64,000 nt of DNA. It comes from Cryptomeria japonica (Eukaryota; Streptophyta; Pinopsida; Cupressales; Cupressaceae). The notes beneath the pieces were generated by a model. The model searched no databases. It was given only the letters and a program-made list of their open reading frames with translations, and was not told the origin of the DNA. The translations under genes were made by a program, and so were the position numbers. The stretch covers positions 760,829,148-760,893,147 of the forward strand of contig NC_081414.1 in the NCBI RefSeq assembly GCF_030272615.1, written 5' to 3'. Numbering within the stretch: position 1 is the stretch's first letter; the number at the start of each line of letters is the position of its first letter. Positions 21,761 to 32,939 of the stretch are shown piece after piece.

Positions 21761-23600
21761 TTGGTGATTCTACTTCTTTCATTGATACAACTCTACATTT
21801 GCACGCATTCTAATTGATGTTGATATATCCAAGCCCATTCATGGAGATGTGGTTTTTGACAGCGGGTGCTAGGCCTTGGACTGAACCTCTTAATTATGAG
21901 GGCTTCCCCTTTTGATGTCAATGGTGCTTTTCCATTGGTAACCTTGATATAGATTACACTTTTCCATGTTGCATGGTCTTTGCTATGTGGTGGAATCATA
22001 ATACTACTGATCATGATGGGAATCCCATAACATGCCCAAAACACATGCTCTCTTATATCATATGAGGGCTACTCTACCCAAATTTCATAGATAGAATAAC
22101 AAAGAGAATAAATTAGAAAATTGCAATGAATAGCTAACCTTCTTTTTCTCAATGTAATGAACATTCAGACATGCTCTTCTATCTCAATAAAATGAATTAC
22201 ACATTCTTTAATGAAAAAATGTAGAGAAGGGGAATCACTACCCTCAAGATTATGCGATCTTATGGAGAAAATGACCCTTCCCTACCTCACTTAACTAGAG
22301 ATACGGTAAGCTAGGAAGATCAATATAAAATAGGAAATCTATTTACATTAAACTATATTAATAAGCTGAAAATACTGAATAATAAGAAAATATAGAATGA
22401 TAAACATATTCTGATTATAGAAATAGAAACCTCACAAAGTACAATTTTTACTAGTGATCTATTGAATTCTTGGCCTCAAACACCTATGCAATGCGAGGAC
22501 ATTTATGAGTTGTGTTGTCATTTATACAACCAAATAATAGAAAATAGCAAAAAAATCACTAGTAAAGGTCTCAAACTCCATGCACCTATTTTCCACTTAC
22601 AGGTACTCATATGGGCAAAAAAGGTTCGGGCTATATAGGGGTTTACCTTAATCAAACCCCCATTTCGGTGTTTCCACCTCTACAAACAAGTAGATACATA
22701 GATTGGACAAATAGATAAATAAATTATGTAATAGAAACAAACCAAGCTTAATGGAGGAAAATCTCTATTACTAAAGATAAATGGTTAAATGCAAATAGAT
22801 AATAAATGCATTTAAAGATTAATTAAAAAATATTGTATTGCAATATAATAGATATGAGAGATAAGGGAGAATTACACAAGAAGACCACAATGTTATTATT
22901 CTTAAGAGAAGACTTTGTTGCTATTAGATTGTGTAAATTTTGGAAGAGCTTCACTATAAATATGAGAAGAAGAGATCCAAGAGCACGAGATTCAATAATG
23001 AGAATTAAAGGATGATTTTTGTTGCTCAAAATAGGTGGGAATGATAATTTTGAATGCACCCAAGAAAAGGGACATGTTCAAAAGACTTGCTTGATGTGGA
23101 ATATACCTGTTTGAATTTGGAATCTTTTTTGAGATATTCACCTACCTCATAGATGTATGAACCTCGTACTCTCGTTTGACTAAATCAATCCTAAATTTTC
23201 AACAAAGGCTTCTAATGCTTCATACTTGAAATCCATGATGTCATAATGATGAAATCTCAATCATAATTTTTCTCATAAATGCATCAGGCTCGATGCGAAG
23301 GTTTCATAAATGCACAAGGTACAATTTAAGAAATTGCACAAACTCTTAGTCACTTAGGCTTTACAACTTTGCAAAATGAGTTATAAGCTATTCTTCTACA
23401 CCCCTTACTACTCCTCTTTATTTATGAAGACAGGAACTCAACTTCGAATGCCTAAGTTGTAGCCCAAGCCTCCCTTTTAGAGAATCATTGTGCCTCCTAG
23501 AAATCTCACTTCATGTCTTGATGAGAAACACATGACTATCAATCAAAGCAACACATAAGAAAAATATGACCATTTAACTATCAATTCTTTTGATTCATCG
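21761..23600. other. No gene seen
   Basis: Short ORFs only (for example 22044-21793, minus, 83 codons) without motifs I recognise. It may include more decayed LINE at its left end. The rest is AT-rich unique-looking sequence. Confidence 0.45.
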
Positions 23601-23639
23601 AGTGATTCCTTTAAGAATGATGAGGTGTCCCTTGCTTCT

Positions 23640-24255
23640 GATGATACTCTTCTAGAACCTCTTTCCCCTCCCATGTAGATTGAGCTACCTTCAAAACCTT
23701 CCTATTGTTCCTCTTGAAATGTGCTTCCTACTGCATCTTCTACCATTTGTGTCATTTTCTATGGATGTTCTTCCTGTCTCTACTGTATTGATAATTTCTT
23801 CTATTGTTGTTAAGCTTCTATTCTGCCTACTACTTCTATTCTACAACTTTTTCGTAACTGTCTTACTACCCACTCTTTGTGTATTGATAAGCCCTCCATG
23901 GAGGTTTCCCCTCTTGCTTCCCCGTGTATTGGGTTGTTGGATGACAATATTGCTTGGACTATTGTTAATCAATGGAGGAAAGGTCTTCCTTCTTCCAATT
24001 CCCAAACTCATACTCAAGTTGTGGGTAGAATTTTACCCCTATTGATGTGGGTTGTTTGAATGTCTACCTATGTACTATAAGTGGCCTATTATCGCTTGTG
24101 TGTTGTAAATGTTTTGTTATGGCTTCTGTACTATAAGGGGCTTTTTATGACCTGTGTGTTGTAAGTGGTCTATTATAGCCTATGTTTCTCAACCCTTGGG
24201 ACCTTTGTTGTAAAGGGTCAACACCACAGTTTTTTTCTTATCTAATAAAAAACAA
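23640..24255 (+). pseudogene. LINE 3' remnant
   Basis: The last 200 bp read like a plant LINE 3' end: pyrimidine-rich text with GGGACCTTTGTTGTAAAGGG followed by CTTATCTAATAAAAAACAAA. The preceding frame (LLDDNIAWTIVNQWRKGLPS at about 23930-24000) could be an ORF1 remnant with the middle deleted. The call rests on the 3' end signature only. Confidence 0.35.
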
Positions 24256-25660
24256 ATAGAAATCCAAATAAAGATTTATAATCAATATATCATGTCAATA
24301 CAATATACTAAAAAAAAACTTATCTAACAAGAAAATAAAATTATGTATAAATAGCTATACTCAAAGCACAAATTTCATTACAATATTATTAAATATTCTT
24401 ACCATCTACTAAAATTGAAAAGTGAATTAAGAAATATCATTGTTGATGTTAGGTTTTAGAGTCATTTATTCATAGAATGAAACTTTAATGAGCATTTTTA
24501 AATGTTTAAACTCATTCATTTATATTTTATATGAATAAAAGAGTAAACCATTCATAAAACAACTAATACAATCCATTCACCAAGATGAAAATAATACTAT
24601 ATTATTTTGAATAAAGATGTCACTAGAGGTATAATTCTTTTCTACTAACTCTCCTATGAATGTTATATTTAAAATGCATTAGTTTAATTAATAAAGTCAT
24701 CAAAATATATGTACTAGGTCATAGGCAATATACAATACTATAATCCAGGTTCTTCCTCTACTAACTTTCAAAACTATATATTAGATGATTTAAAAAAAAA
24801 AATTCAATGCAACACTTAATACAACTCATACAAATTAATGAGAAAAATCATTAAAAATTGACACAAAAGTTATATATATTTAATTTCATATATGAAAAAT
24901 ATAACATTACAAGCACTTGCTCTATCTCTACAAAGCATTTCAGTTTTCCAACGCCCTATCCTCTTATCTACTATATAAAATGTTTAAATAAAATTTGTAT
25001 CGTTTAACCAAATCTCCAATGCACGGCTGCTTATCTATTCTCTGCTCCATGCATTCCTCTTAGCCATCTCACCTCCCTTTCTCTTATCTCTGCAAATTTC
25101 ATCTCTTCTTCCCACTGTGCCCCTCTTTTCTTTCCTTTATTAAAAACTGCACCTTTATCTCTGTCCCAACGCCTCTCTGTTGAAATTTTTACTACTCCCC
25201 TCAACTTTACTTATTAAACGGTTGCAGTGAACTTTGTATTCAATTTGAAATAAGCATGAACAAGAAAACATAGCTTGCATTCGAAAAAGGAAAAGGAAAA
25301 ATTAACTTTTAACAAATCACTTATAATTTTTAAAATATCAATTAAATTTCTGGAATTTATCATTTAATGAAATATAATTAGAAATTATAAGATTATTACA
25401 ATATTTTTAAATTTAAGATAAAATTATTTATTTTATTAATATTTTTTTTAAATAATATATATACAACTATTTAAATTCTAATACAATTTACAATATGTAA
25501 ACATAATTATAATTAAAAAATAAATATATCGTTATGAAAAAGTGGATGTTCAACTCAATCAAAATATTAAAGAAACATTGTTCAAAATAAGTAGTTTTTA
25601 ATTCAAACATTAAAACAGCTGAAACTTTGCTTTAATTGCATCTGAGAACATTTCTCTATG
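24256..25660. other. AT-rich interval, no gene seen
   Basis: Long A/T runs with no open frame of note. The part from 25250 to 25600 is especially AT-rich. It lies downstream of the heat shock gene. Confidence 0.5.
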
Positions 25661-25661
25661 C

Positions 25662-25667
25662 TTTATT
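25662..25667 (-). terminator. Candidate polyadenylation signal of the sHSP gene
   Basis: AATAAA on the minus strand, about 32 bases past the stop codon at 25699-25701. Confidence 0.5.
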
Positions 25668-25698
25668 CCTCACACAAAATCATCACATAAGAATGAAA

Positions 25699-26347
25699 TT
25701 AGTTTTCAGATATATCCACTTGCATGACTGTGGACCTACTCCCAGCTGCCTTTGGAACTATCAGAGTCAGCACTCCATCTGTCATATTGGCTTTCACTTG
25801 ATCCAGCATGGCATTCTCTGACAGGAGGAAGCAACGAGAGAAAGTTCCATATGGTCTCTCCAAACGATGCCACTTGTCATTTTTGTCCACCTCATCCTTT
25901 TTAAACTCTCCACTTATGCGCAAAAAAACGCTCCTCTTCCACTTGAACTTTCACATCCTCTTTTTTCAAACCTTCCAAAGAAACATTAAAATCTCATTGA
26001 TATAAATAAATTAAACACATCTTTTCCAAGAAAGAAAAATATTATCTATATTTTAAATGATATTTGCAACAATTCAATCTACCCATTTTGAATCAATATT
26101 TTCCATACATTAACAAAAACTGACCCAAAAGTGCATAACTAAATCTTTGACACATCATGATTAAAACCCTCATGAATTAATCAACAATACCAGGCAAGTT
26201 AGCTTTGATGATGTGGGCTTGATCAATTTCAAGCCAATCTACAGAAATATGAATGGGATATATGAGTTCCAACATATTGGATGTGAAATCCAGTGGATCC
26301 ATCACCACCCCACCTCTCCTACCCTGACCATTATTACACTGCGCCAT
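25699..26347 (-). pseudogene. Small heat shock protein (HSP20 family), two exons, frameshifted
   Basis: Small heat shock proteins are ATP-independent chaperones that hold unfolding proteins through an alpha-crystallin domain. Exon 1 is 26347-26191 (ATG at 26345-26347). Exon 2 is 25971-25699. A 219-bp intron between them has GT and AG ends and splits the Gly codon of ANLPG|LKKEDV. The start MAQCNNGQGRRGGVVMDPLD is short and lacks an obvious transit peptide. The alpha-crystallin domain shows VDWLEIDQAHIIKANLPG, ISGEFKKDEVDKNDKWHRLE and GVLTLIVPK. The C-terminus has a V-x-I motif (QVDISEN). The total is 430 bases, one more than a multiple of three. The extra base lies in a run of seven T (minus strand) at 25922-25928, just before RISGEF. 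Without it a protein of about 142 residues would result. It may be a recent pseudogene or an assembly error. The sHSP class is unclear. Confidence 0.75.
25972..26190 (-). other. Intron of the sHSP gene
   Basis: It begins GTATTG after CTTGCCTG and ends TTTGGAAG before GTTTGAAAAAAG. Joining the exons restores the family's LPG-LKKEDVKV sequence exactly, which supports the boundaries. Confidence 0.75.
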
Positions 26348-26640
26348 AGAAATACTACAACCTCGTCCTCTCACTCACTACAAACACAAAAAACCACAAA
26401 AACATAACCAGCCTTAACAATATTAACTTAAAAATGGAAATTAAATAACTTTCAAAAACAGTAATTTAGCTTACCAAAACAAGCTGCTAAAAGCGGACTA
26501 TATGGTTTTGCCTGAGATGGTGTATATATAGAAGAGAGAAATGGGAGCCGAAGCGTCTGGAATTATGGTAATGACAGGTGTCGGCGAGAAACGCTTAACC
26601 TTATCAATTTGGAATCATGTAAACTCGCTGGAATTCAAAA
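26348..26640 (-). promoter_or_regulatory. sHSP 5' UTR and promoter
   Basis: A TATATATA box lies at 26523-26530 on the minus strand, about 175 bases upstream of the ATG, so transcription should start near 26495. The leader has a strong donor-like GTAAGC (near 26475) and an acceptor-like TTTGTAG (near 26381), so a small 5' UTR intron is possible. I looked for heat shock elements (alternating GAA and TTC blocks) and found only scattered single blocks. Confidence 0.45.
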
Positions 26641-27480
26641 GAGTCATACGTTACGTTTAAGAGAGATGAGTTGGGAATATGATTGAGAACTCAGGGACTT
26701 CGTTATTTCATACATTCATCAACGCTGGTATTCATAAACAGTGATATCATAAATCTGTGTCATTTTATACCATTCAGATTTAAATTTACTTTTGCAGAGC
26801 AGCACAGCTGTAATGATTTCCTCTATTCTAATAAATTTGCATTATGACTGACTTTATTTTTTATGGACCATTTCTTTCAAGACCGTTTCTCTCAAAACTT
26901 CTAAACTTTTCCAAGGTACAACATAAAATACCCATGCGCCTCATTCGCTTCAGTATACTCAATAATTAATGTTTCTGACAAAAAGCGGCGATTTCTCTCT
27001 GCATCTCAAGTTTGAATTTGTCCTCGGATTGTGAAGAAATTTCAGTACTGCATAAAATAAGCAAAATAATAGTGCTAAAATCTTCCGTTATTACAATGCC
27101 CTCAATTCTGAGTCTTCCTCTGTTGTTTATCAAACAGAACAGATTCATCTGTGTATATTTATTTGTGCTCTATTTTCTTAGGGGTTTATTGCATTATACA
27201 TTTTCTAAATCTGTGTATTGGATGTTTTCCCTTTCATGTAATTACCAAGATAATTAGGCTTTCAGCACTGTACAAGTTTAGTTTTTTTGTTTTGTTTCTG
27301 CATTTTCAAGGTGTTGAGAGGACTGAACTGATACTTAAATGATATATTTTTGTTTCATTTCGGCATTTGTGTGCTTTGCCGGCCTGAATATGTGAATGCC
27401 ACGCTTTTCAGTTGTTCAGTTCCCCCCTCGCAATCAATGTTCCATTCTTTCACATCTCACAGGGAGTGATTATAAATACT
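26641..27480. other. No gene seen
   Basis: Intergenic sequence with short ORFs only. Part of the right side may be the start of the LTR whose 3' end lies at 27685, but I cannot place that LTR's first base. Confidence 0.4.
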
Positions 27481-27685
27481 GAGCACAGTCCATGCTTGAT
27501 GTAGTATGTACAGTTCATGTCTGATGTAGTATTGTGTTTGCATTATTGATTAATAGAAGAATTCCTTGCGTTTCTAGTGGACATAGCCACTTAATGGTGA
27601 ACCACGCAAAACTTGCGTTTATGTTATTGACTTTCTGCTGTTTTATATTAATTATATATCTTTCTTTTCTCGTTTATAACTTACA
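27481..27685 (+). repeat. LTR 3' portion (start not determined)
   Basis: Sequence leading to TTATAACTTACA ends in CA two bases before a perfect primer binding site. The text GTGGACATAGCCACTTAATGG with ACCACGCAAAACTTGCG resembles plant Copia LTR ends. A partner LTR was not found in the window. Confidence 0.5.
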
Positions 27686-27687
27686 AT

Positions 27688-27699
27688 TGGTATCAGAGC
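27688..27699 (+). promoter_or_regulatory. Primer binding site, initiator tRNA-Met type
   Basis: TGGTATCAGAGC sits directly after the LTR end. Together with the LTR it marks the 5' end of a plus-strand LTR element whose internal region holds the ORFs at 27722-29424. Confidence 0.7.
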
Positions 27700-27721
27700 T
27701 ACCATGAAATGTTGAGCAGAG

Positions 27722-27895
27722 ATGAGATCCGATTGGATAGTTGATCTTGGATATTGGTGCCCTTACTTTGTGTTTGATCCTGGAGCTGGGTGCTTTTATG
27801 TTATCGACAAACAGGCTGAAGTTTCAGATGATGAGGCTGAATCAGATGATGAAGCCAAATCAGTCATCAAAAAATTTCGAGGCAGTCTAGACTAG
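27722..27895 (+). CDS. Small acidic ORF after the primer site
   Basis: A 57-codon ORF starts MRSDWIVDLGYW and ends SDDEAKSVIKKFRGSLD. The C-terminal half is acidic. It is the first ATG-started frame after the primer site, where Gag would begin, but I see no Gag motif. A second acidic stretch in another frame (about 28005-28090) follows. Function unknown. Confidence 0.25.
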   Translation: MRSDWIVDLGYWCPYFVFDPGAGCFYVIDKQAEVSDDEAESDDEAKSVIKKFRGSLD

Positions 27896-28162
27896 GTAGA
27901 GAGTGATGTCCAGCTGAGAAAAGAAGGAGGCTTTAGCTGAAGAAGAAGAGGGTTTGTTGTATTCGTTGTTTGAAGAAGAAGAGACTTGTTTGTTTGCCTT
28001 CCAAAATGAAGAAGATGCCTCCTGGGGTGAGGAGGATGCAGTCTCGAAACTGGCCAGTGAAGATGACCCTCAAGGTAAGGCTACAGCTTGAAAGATTACC
28101 TATAAGAACAAATTGAGAAACTGTTGGAAGAAAATTTTATTCTCGCAAAGTGAATATGCGAT

Positions 28163-28666
28163 ATGAAAGATGAAATGGCAGAATTGAAAAAGCAATTTAC
28201 GAAAGAGTGGGAGTTTCTTGAAGAAAAAAGAAATAAACAACTAAAAGAAGAATTGACTAAGCTCCATTCTATTCTCATCGAGTTTGGCATTGACGAGCAA
28301 ACATGTGAAGCCAGAGAGGCTGAAACGGCTAAAGAAACTGCTGAGGATCTTGTTAATGGAGTAATGAAAAGCATGGAGGAGGAAATTGGCATAGGGTTGA
28401 ATGCTGATGTTTCTTCTGCTTCTTGTTCTGAAGGTTTTAAGGTCGAATCTGGCAGTAACTATTCGCCTCAGAGGAGAATAGACATCGGATACCTACTGGA
28501 GGCGTCTGATGATGAGCTTGACCTACTGCCGACTGTTGAAAGCATGGTCGAAACCACCATGAGAACGACCTGTGACGTGGTGTCCATTGAACAAAAAACC
28601 ACCTCCAGGTTGGATTTCGACCAAGATGAGCTTCTCGATGAACTGGGGGTGAATACAAATTACTAG
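28163..28666 (+). CDS. Coiled-coil ORF of unknown function inside the LTR element
   Basis: A 167-codon ORF. Residues 1-35 are strongly charged and heptad-like (MAELKKQFTKEWEFLEEKRN), so probably a coiled coil. An acidic middle follows, then RIDIGYLLEASDDELDLLP, which has the feel of a conserved short motif from a host protein, though I cannot name it. It stops six bases before the next ORF, which is in a different frame. Base composition rises to clearly more GC than the flanks, as expected for captured host exons. It may be a captured gene fragment rather than element-encoded. Confidence 0.4.
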   Translation: MKDEMAELKKQFTKEWEFLEEKRNKQLKEELTKLHSILIEFGIDEQTCEAREAETAKETAEDLVNGVMKSMEEEIGIGLNADVSSASCSEGFKVESGSNYSPQRRIDIGYLLEASDDELDLLPTVESMVETTMRTTCDVVSIEQKTTSRLDFDQDELLDELGVNTNY

Positions 28667-28671
28667 AGGCG

Positions 28672-29424
28672 TTGGCCCGAATTGGGGATATTTGCCCTAT
28701 CAATTTGAGCAGCGATCTTAGTTTGGATGCTACGGCTTTTGATTCGATTGAGAGCCAGAATGCCCAATGGGCTCATGGCGAGTTTTTTATTCCTGGCTTA
28801 AATGTCACCATGGGACACCAAGACAATCCAGAGGCCAATAAAACCGCCTTTCAGTTTCGGTGGTTTCGTACCGGAGATCTCGGTTACCTCAAAAAATTGT
28901 GGGAGGAAGTTCGGAAGACCGTGTTTGTGGTTAGACAGACGGAGAGCAAGGGCGGCACTTCAAGGGTTTTTGTTCGTGGTGTCCATGCGACGGAAGAGCC
29001 GACCTACAACGCCGCAATTGCAAACTTTATTTACAGCCTGCAACAGGAGGACCGTTCCATGCTGTCAAAATTTCGTGAGCTTTGGAAGACGACAACCCTA
29101 TCCCACAAAGGCCGCCTGCAGAGCTGTCAGGACCCCATAACAGAAAATTTAGGTGAAAGAATATCGTCTGAGATGGAGAATGTAACGCTTTTGTGCGTTG
29201 AGGGGAGAACGTGGATGATTGCAGGGTATGATCGGAAGAGGTTTAGTTATAAGGCTTTGGAATTGTTTGTGCAAATTTTGGAGAAAATCTCCAAACTTGG
29301 CAGAGTTTCCTCCACTTGCGTCTGGCCTCCTGACACTTTCAACGGATGCCTGCATAATGCCTCTCTGCAGCTGCTCAAGTGCGTGCAAAGTAACCGACAA
29401 AATGCAATCAGTTGCCCACCCTAA
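28672..29424 (+). pseudogene. Chimeric ORF containing an oxalate-CoA-ligase (AAE3-like) fragment
   Basis: A 250-codon open frame begins at a TTG. Codons 36-73 (28777-28890) read GEFFIPGLNVTMGHQDNPEA and then NKTAFQFRWFRTGDLGYL. This closely resembles the GE-CIRG-NVTKGY-NNPEAN-FGWFHTGDIGYLD block of plant peroxisomal-type oxalate-CoA ligase (acyl-activating enzyme 3), including the TGD motif of the adenylate-forming family. After Leu73 the sequence leaves that family. No other adenylation motif (such as the P-loop-like YTSGTTG) is present, so the ORF cannot encode a working ligase. The remainder (FIYSLQQEDRSMLSKFRELW and on) I do not recognise. It lies in an LTR element downstream of a primer site, so I read it as a captured exon fused to other sequence. 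Confidence 0.6.
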
Positions 29425-30640
29425 TTGTTCAAGAAATGATGATGCCTATGAATTGGAGCAGGGAGATAATGAGTTCAGCGGGCCGGGCGTGAAAAAGACT
29501 CCATTTTTGCAGAAACAAGCCATGCCCAGTTGGTATAACCTTAATCTGGACGAATATGGTCTTATTGTTTCTAAGAATGATATATCCGCCAAGTCGGAAG
29601 GCGGCAACAAAGAGAGGGAAGAGTTATCCGATTTGACTCAAACTGAAAGGCGGTTTAACTTAAAATTTTGATAATCAAACTTTGGTATTTTTAACTTACA
29701 AGCGGCACTCCAACTAAAACATTTTGATATTCAAACTTTGGTATTTTTCTCATTGTTATTCCTTTTTCCCTTTCTATTTTAGATATTTTATATTCTGCCA
29801 ACTGCATAACCATAATAAGGCTCCAGATCTAATGCACAATGCAAACTGATTCCCTATAATGGAAGTTTAATTGCAAATTTCAAATCATCCTCAACACCCA
29901 AAATCCATCTGTATACAATCCCCCCATATCATCAAACTTCATTTTTAATCATCTTGTTGAATTGGGTTTTAGTTTGTCCTCAACGCCGTGTGGTATGAGT
30001 TATCAACGTTAATTTATAACTTTGGTATTGCTTAAATACTTAGATTAGTAGTCTAAAGTATTTGTCTAATATTTCCAAAGGAAAAGATTTAATTGTTTTA
30101 TTAATTTAGGTCCTTTTATTTAATAATTAAATTAATTAAATAAATAAATCCTTATGATATTATTTAAAATTTAAGACTTTAATTAAATCACTTTATTAAA
30201 AATGGGAACATTACAATTTAGTATTGTATTTCAAACCAATTTGATAAATAGGATTTAGGGATTTGAAATTTCTACTATAAAAACTGTTGTACTGAAAGAT
30301 TGGCATAACATATTAGCTTTGCAATATACCAGGTCTTTCCAAAGCATTTGCTTGCGTCACATTTTGAGTTCAAATTTGAACTCAACTTTTTCATTTAACC
30401 TTTGGCAGGATATATATTTGGCAGAAAGAGTATGTTGCTAACTATTCTTTGAGACACTTTGTTGATGGGTAGGACATTTAGTTTTGTTTTTAGAAATTGA
30501 GTCCTCTTTATTTCCTTAAGATCTCTTTTATAAGAGCTTTGCACCTACATGACAGAATCATGAGATCAGTGATGAACTATTATGTGCCTAGTAGAACCAA
30601 TGGTTTCTCGTAAATGAAGCTCGGGAATGTATCGTGTATT
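29425..30640. other. No gene seen; AT-rich
   Basis: Follows the chimeric ORF. An open frame overlapping from 29219 ends at 29671. A short direct repeat (ATCAAACTTTGGTATTTTT / TTCAAACTTTGGTATTTTT) occurs near 29671 and 29731. No 3' LTR partner for the LTR at 27481-27685 is recognisable. Confidence 0.45.
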
Positions 30641-30649
30641 TTTTCATTT

Positions 30650-31045
30650 CCTTTTTAGGGTTTAGGGTTTTTTTTTCCCATCATTTTTAAACTAGCTTGG
30701 CCATGAGAGAACCCATCATACTCTCTACTTCCTCGACATCCAATAGCCTAGTACAAAACATTGATGCAACATCCAACGTCACCCTATACGTACTATTACT
30801 ATTCAAGTAGCAAACTCCTAGCACCATCCATAGAGAATTGAGGACCACCCCTGCCCCAGTTTTAAATATTTCCATCATCCTCCTATTGAAAATGTCTCCA
30901 AAAAAAGGCCATTTACGAGTCCATATTTCCTACCACCATTTGTTACGAGGTTGCATATGCCACCTACTATATCTATAGAGCCCATTCATGATGATCAATC
31001 TATAATTATTGTATCTCTCCTACAATACACTTATCATCTCATAAT
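30650..31045 (-). pseudogene. LINE 3' part, left of the nested Copia element
   Basis: Minus-strand frame 30878-30687 (FKTGAGVVLNSLWMVLGVCY...) resembles the RNase H-like region some plant LINEs carry after the RT. The stretch abuts the Copia target duplication ATAAT (31041-31045). The LINE resumes on the other side at 51720. Confidence 0.45.
31041..31045. repeat. Target site duplication of nested Copia, left copy
   Basis: ATAAT, identical to 51720-51724. It brackets the Copia element 31046-51719 exactly. Confidence 0.85.
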
Positions 31046-31337
31046 TGAAGGCAGAGATTAGAATAAAAACATAAAACAAAACAATATATCCATGCTACAA
31101 CATAAAAAATATATTGCTACTGCAAAGAGATAAAATCAGACTTTTATTAATAATACATAAATCAATTACAATCATTCTTTTATTTATAGAAGATTTGAAA
31201 TCCTTCTAGAATATCTATCTACTAGTTTTACGGTAGATGTGCATGAGTGGAGGATAGAAAAACTAATTTTTTGCATAATAAAGAAATTACTAAATTTAGT
31301 TTTATTTGTCTGCAGAGGGAATTAACGTCTTCTAACA
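31046..31337 (-). repeat. 3' LTR of nested Copia (292 bp)
   Basis: Plus-strand ends are TGAAGGCAGA and CTTCTAACA. It keeps a segment of about 33 bp (31240-31273) that the other LTR has lost. The polypurine tract AAGGAGGAA lies just inside on the minus strand (31338-31346). Confidence 0.85.
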
Positions 31338-31344
31338 TTCCTCC

Positions 31345-31833
31345 TTAATTTCTTCTATTAATAATCTCAGCTTCTATTATTCCTAAATTTTCTCTTAAAT
31401 ATTCAAAGTTGTCTCTCGGTAGTGCCTTAGTAAAAATCTCAGCTAACTGATCTTCAGATCTGCAGAATTCAAGATAGATTTCTCTATTATTGACCAATTC
31501 TCTCATGAAGTGATATCTTGTATCAATGTGCTTGGTCCTCTGGTGAAAAACATGGTTCTTTGATAATACAATTGCTGATTTGTTGTCACAAAACACTAGT
31601 GTAGGCTCCTCGTGTGCTTGTAATAGATCCTTCAATATTCTCCTTGTCTAGATTGCTTGACATGTTGCTGATGTTGTTGCTACATATTCAGCTTCAGCTG
31701 ATGAAAGGGTCACTATAGGTTGCTTCTTTGATGCCCATGAGATTGCACCTGTACCAGAATGAAAGATATATCCGAAAGTACTCTTCCTATCATCAATATC
31801 ACCTGCAAAATCACTATCAGTATAACCAACCAA
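31345..31833 (-). pseudogene. Copia RNase H
   Basis: Pieces 31833-31648 and 31635-31345 lie in one frame, separated by a stop. Motifs: VGYTDSDFAGDIDDRKSTFG (first Asp), TLSSAEAEYVA (catalytic Glu), VFCDNKSAI (Asp) and HIDTRYHFMRE. The C-terminus ends with LGIIEAEI. All key acidic residues are visible, so the domain was intact before the nonsense change. Confidence 0.8.
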
Positions 31834-31866
31834 ATCAAACTCATTAGTGGTGGCATAGAAAATTCC

Positions 31867-32923
31867 CTATCCCTTGGTTCCTGCAACATATCTCAACATC
31901 CTCTTTCCAACTTGCCAATGTGAGTCTTTTGGTGACTCCATGAATCTTGAGATTAAACTAACACCATACATGATATCTGGCCTTGTAGTTGTGAGATACA
32001 TGAGACTTCCAACAAGCCTCTTAAACAAAGTTGGATCAACATTTGACCCCTTGTCCTCTCTGCTTAATTTTGTTCCTGTTGCAACTGGGGTTGGTGCTGA
32101 TTTAGAATTCAACATATTAAACTTCCTCAATACATCCTTGGCATACTTAGATTGACAAATAAAAGTTCCTTTATCAGATTGCACAACTTCAATACCTAAG
32201 AAATATCTCATCAACCCCAAATCTGTCATTTCGAATTCTTTCATCATTGCTGATTTAAAAGTGTCTACGGACAAATTTCCAGTGAAAATCAAATCATCTA
32301 CATATAAGCACAATTAAAATCTGACCTTCTTTGTTAATCTTTGTGTATAGAGTGGGCTCATTATTGCTTTTGCTGAAACCATTGCTAATCATGTATGAAT
32401 CAATCCTGCTACACCATGTTGTAGGTGCTTGTTTGAGACCATAGAGCGCCTTCTTCAATCTATAGACCTTGTCTTCATGTCCATGCACTTCATAACCTGG
32501 TGGTTGTTTCACATACACTTTTTCTTCTAGAAAACCATTCAAAAATGCAGATTTAACATCCATTTGAAAAGCTTTCCAATTATTTTGAGCAGCTATTACT
32601 AAAACCATTCTAACTGTATCAAGCCTAGCAACTAGTGCAAATGTTTCAGTATAATCAATTCCATGTTGTTGTGCATAACCTTTTGCTACTAATCTATCCT
32701 TATGTTTATCAATTTCACCTTCTACATAAAATTTGGTTTTATAAACCCATTTGGCACCAATGCAATCTTTACCTTCTGGTACATCCATGAGCTCCCGTGT
32801 ATGATTTCTTTCAATGGAATTAATTTCTTCATCCATGGACTTGATCCAATGTTCCTCCTTAACTGCTTCTTCAAAACACATAGGATCACAAGAGAATAAA
32901 GCAAAATTTGAACTAAAATCCAA
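31867..32923 (-). pseudogene. Copia reverse transcriptase
   Basis: Piece 32923-32294 has [40 protein letters not shown] and YRLKKALYGLKQAPTTW. Piece 32313-31867, in the next frame, has CLYVDDLIFTGN (YxDD catalytic pair) and TTRPDIMYGVSLISRFM. One frameshift lies near 32300, inside the residues just before YVDD. A further shift near 32940 separates RT from integrase. Confidence 0.8.
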
Positions 32924-32939
32924 GCATTCTTCACCTTGT

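Noticed and set aside
23680-24045. 121-codon hydrophobic ORF as a membrane protein
   Set aside because: The Leu/Phe-rich run comes from T-rich LINE-like DNA, and an overlapping frame fits LINE ORF1 better.
27012-27342. ORFs between the sHSP gene and the LTR end
   Set aside because: T-rich, overlapping in two frames, no motif and no gene-like composition.
30650-30675. Telomere-type TTTAGGG repeat
   Set aside because: Only two units within a T-rich stretch at a LINE 3' end. No array.
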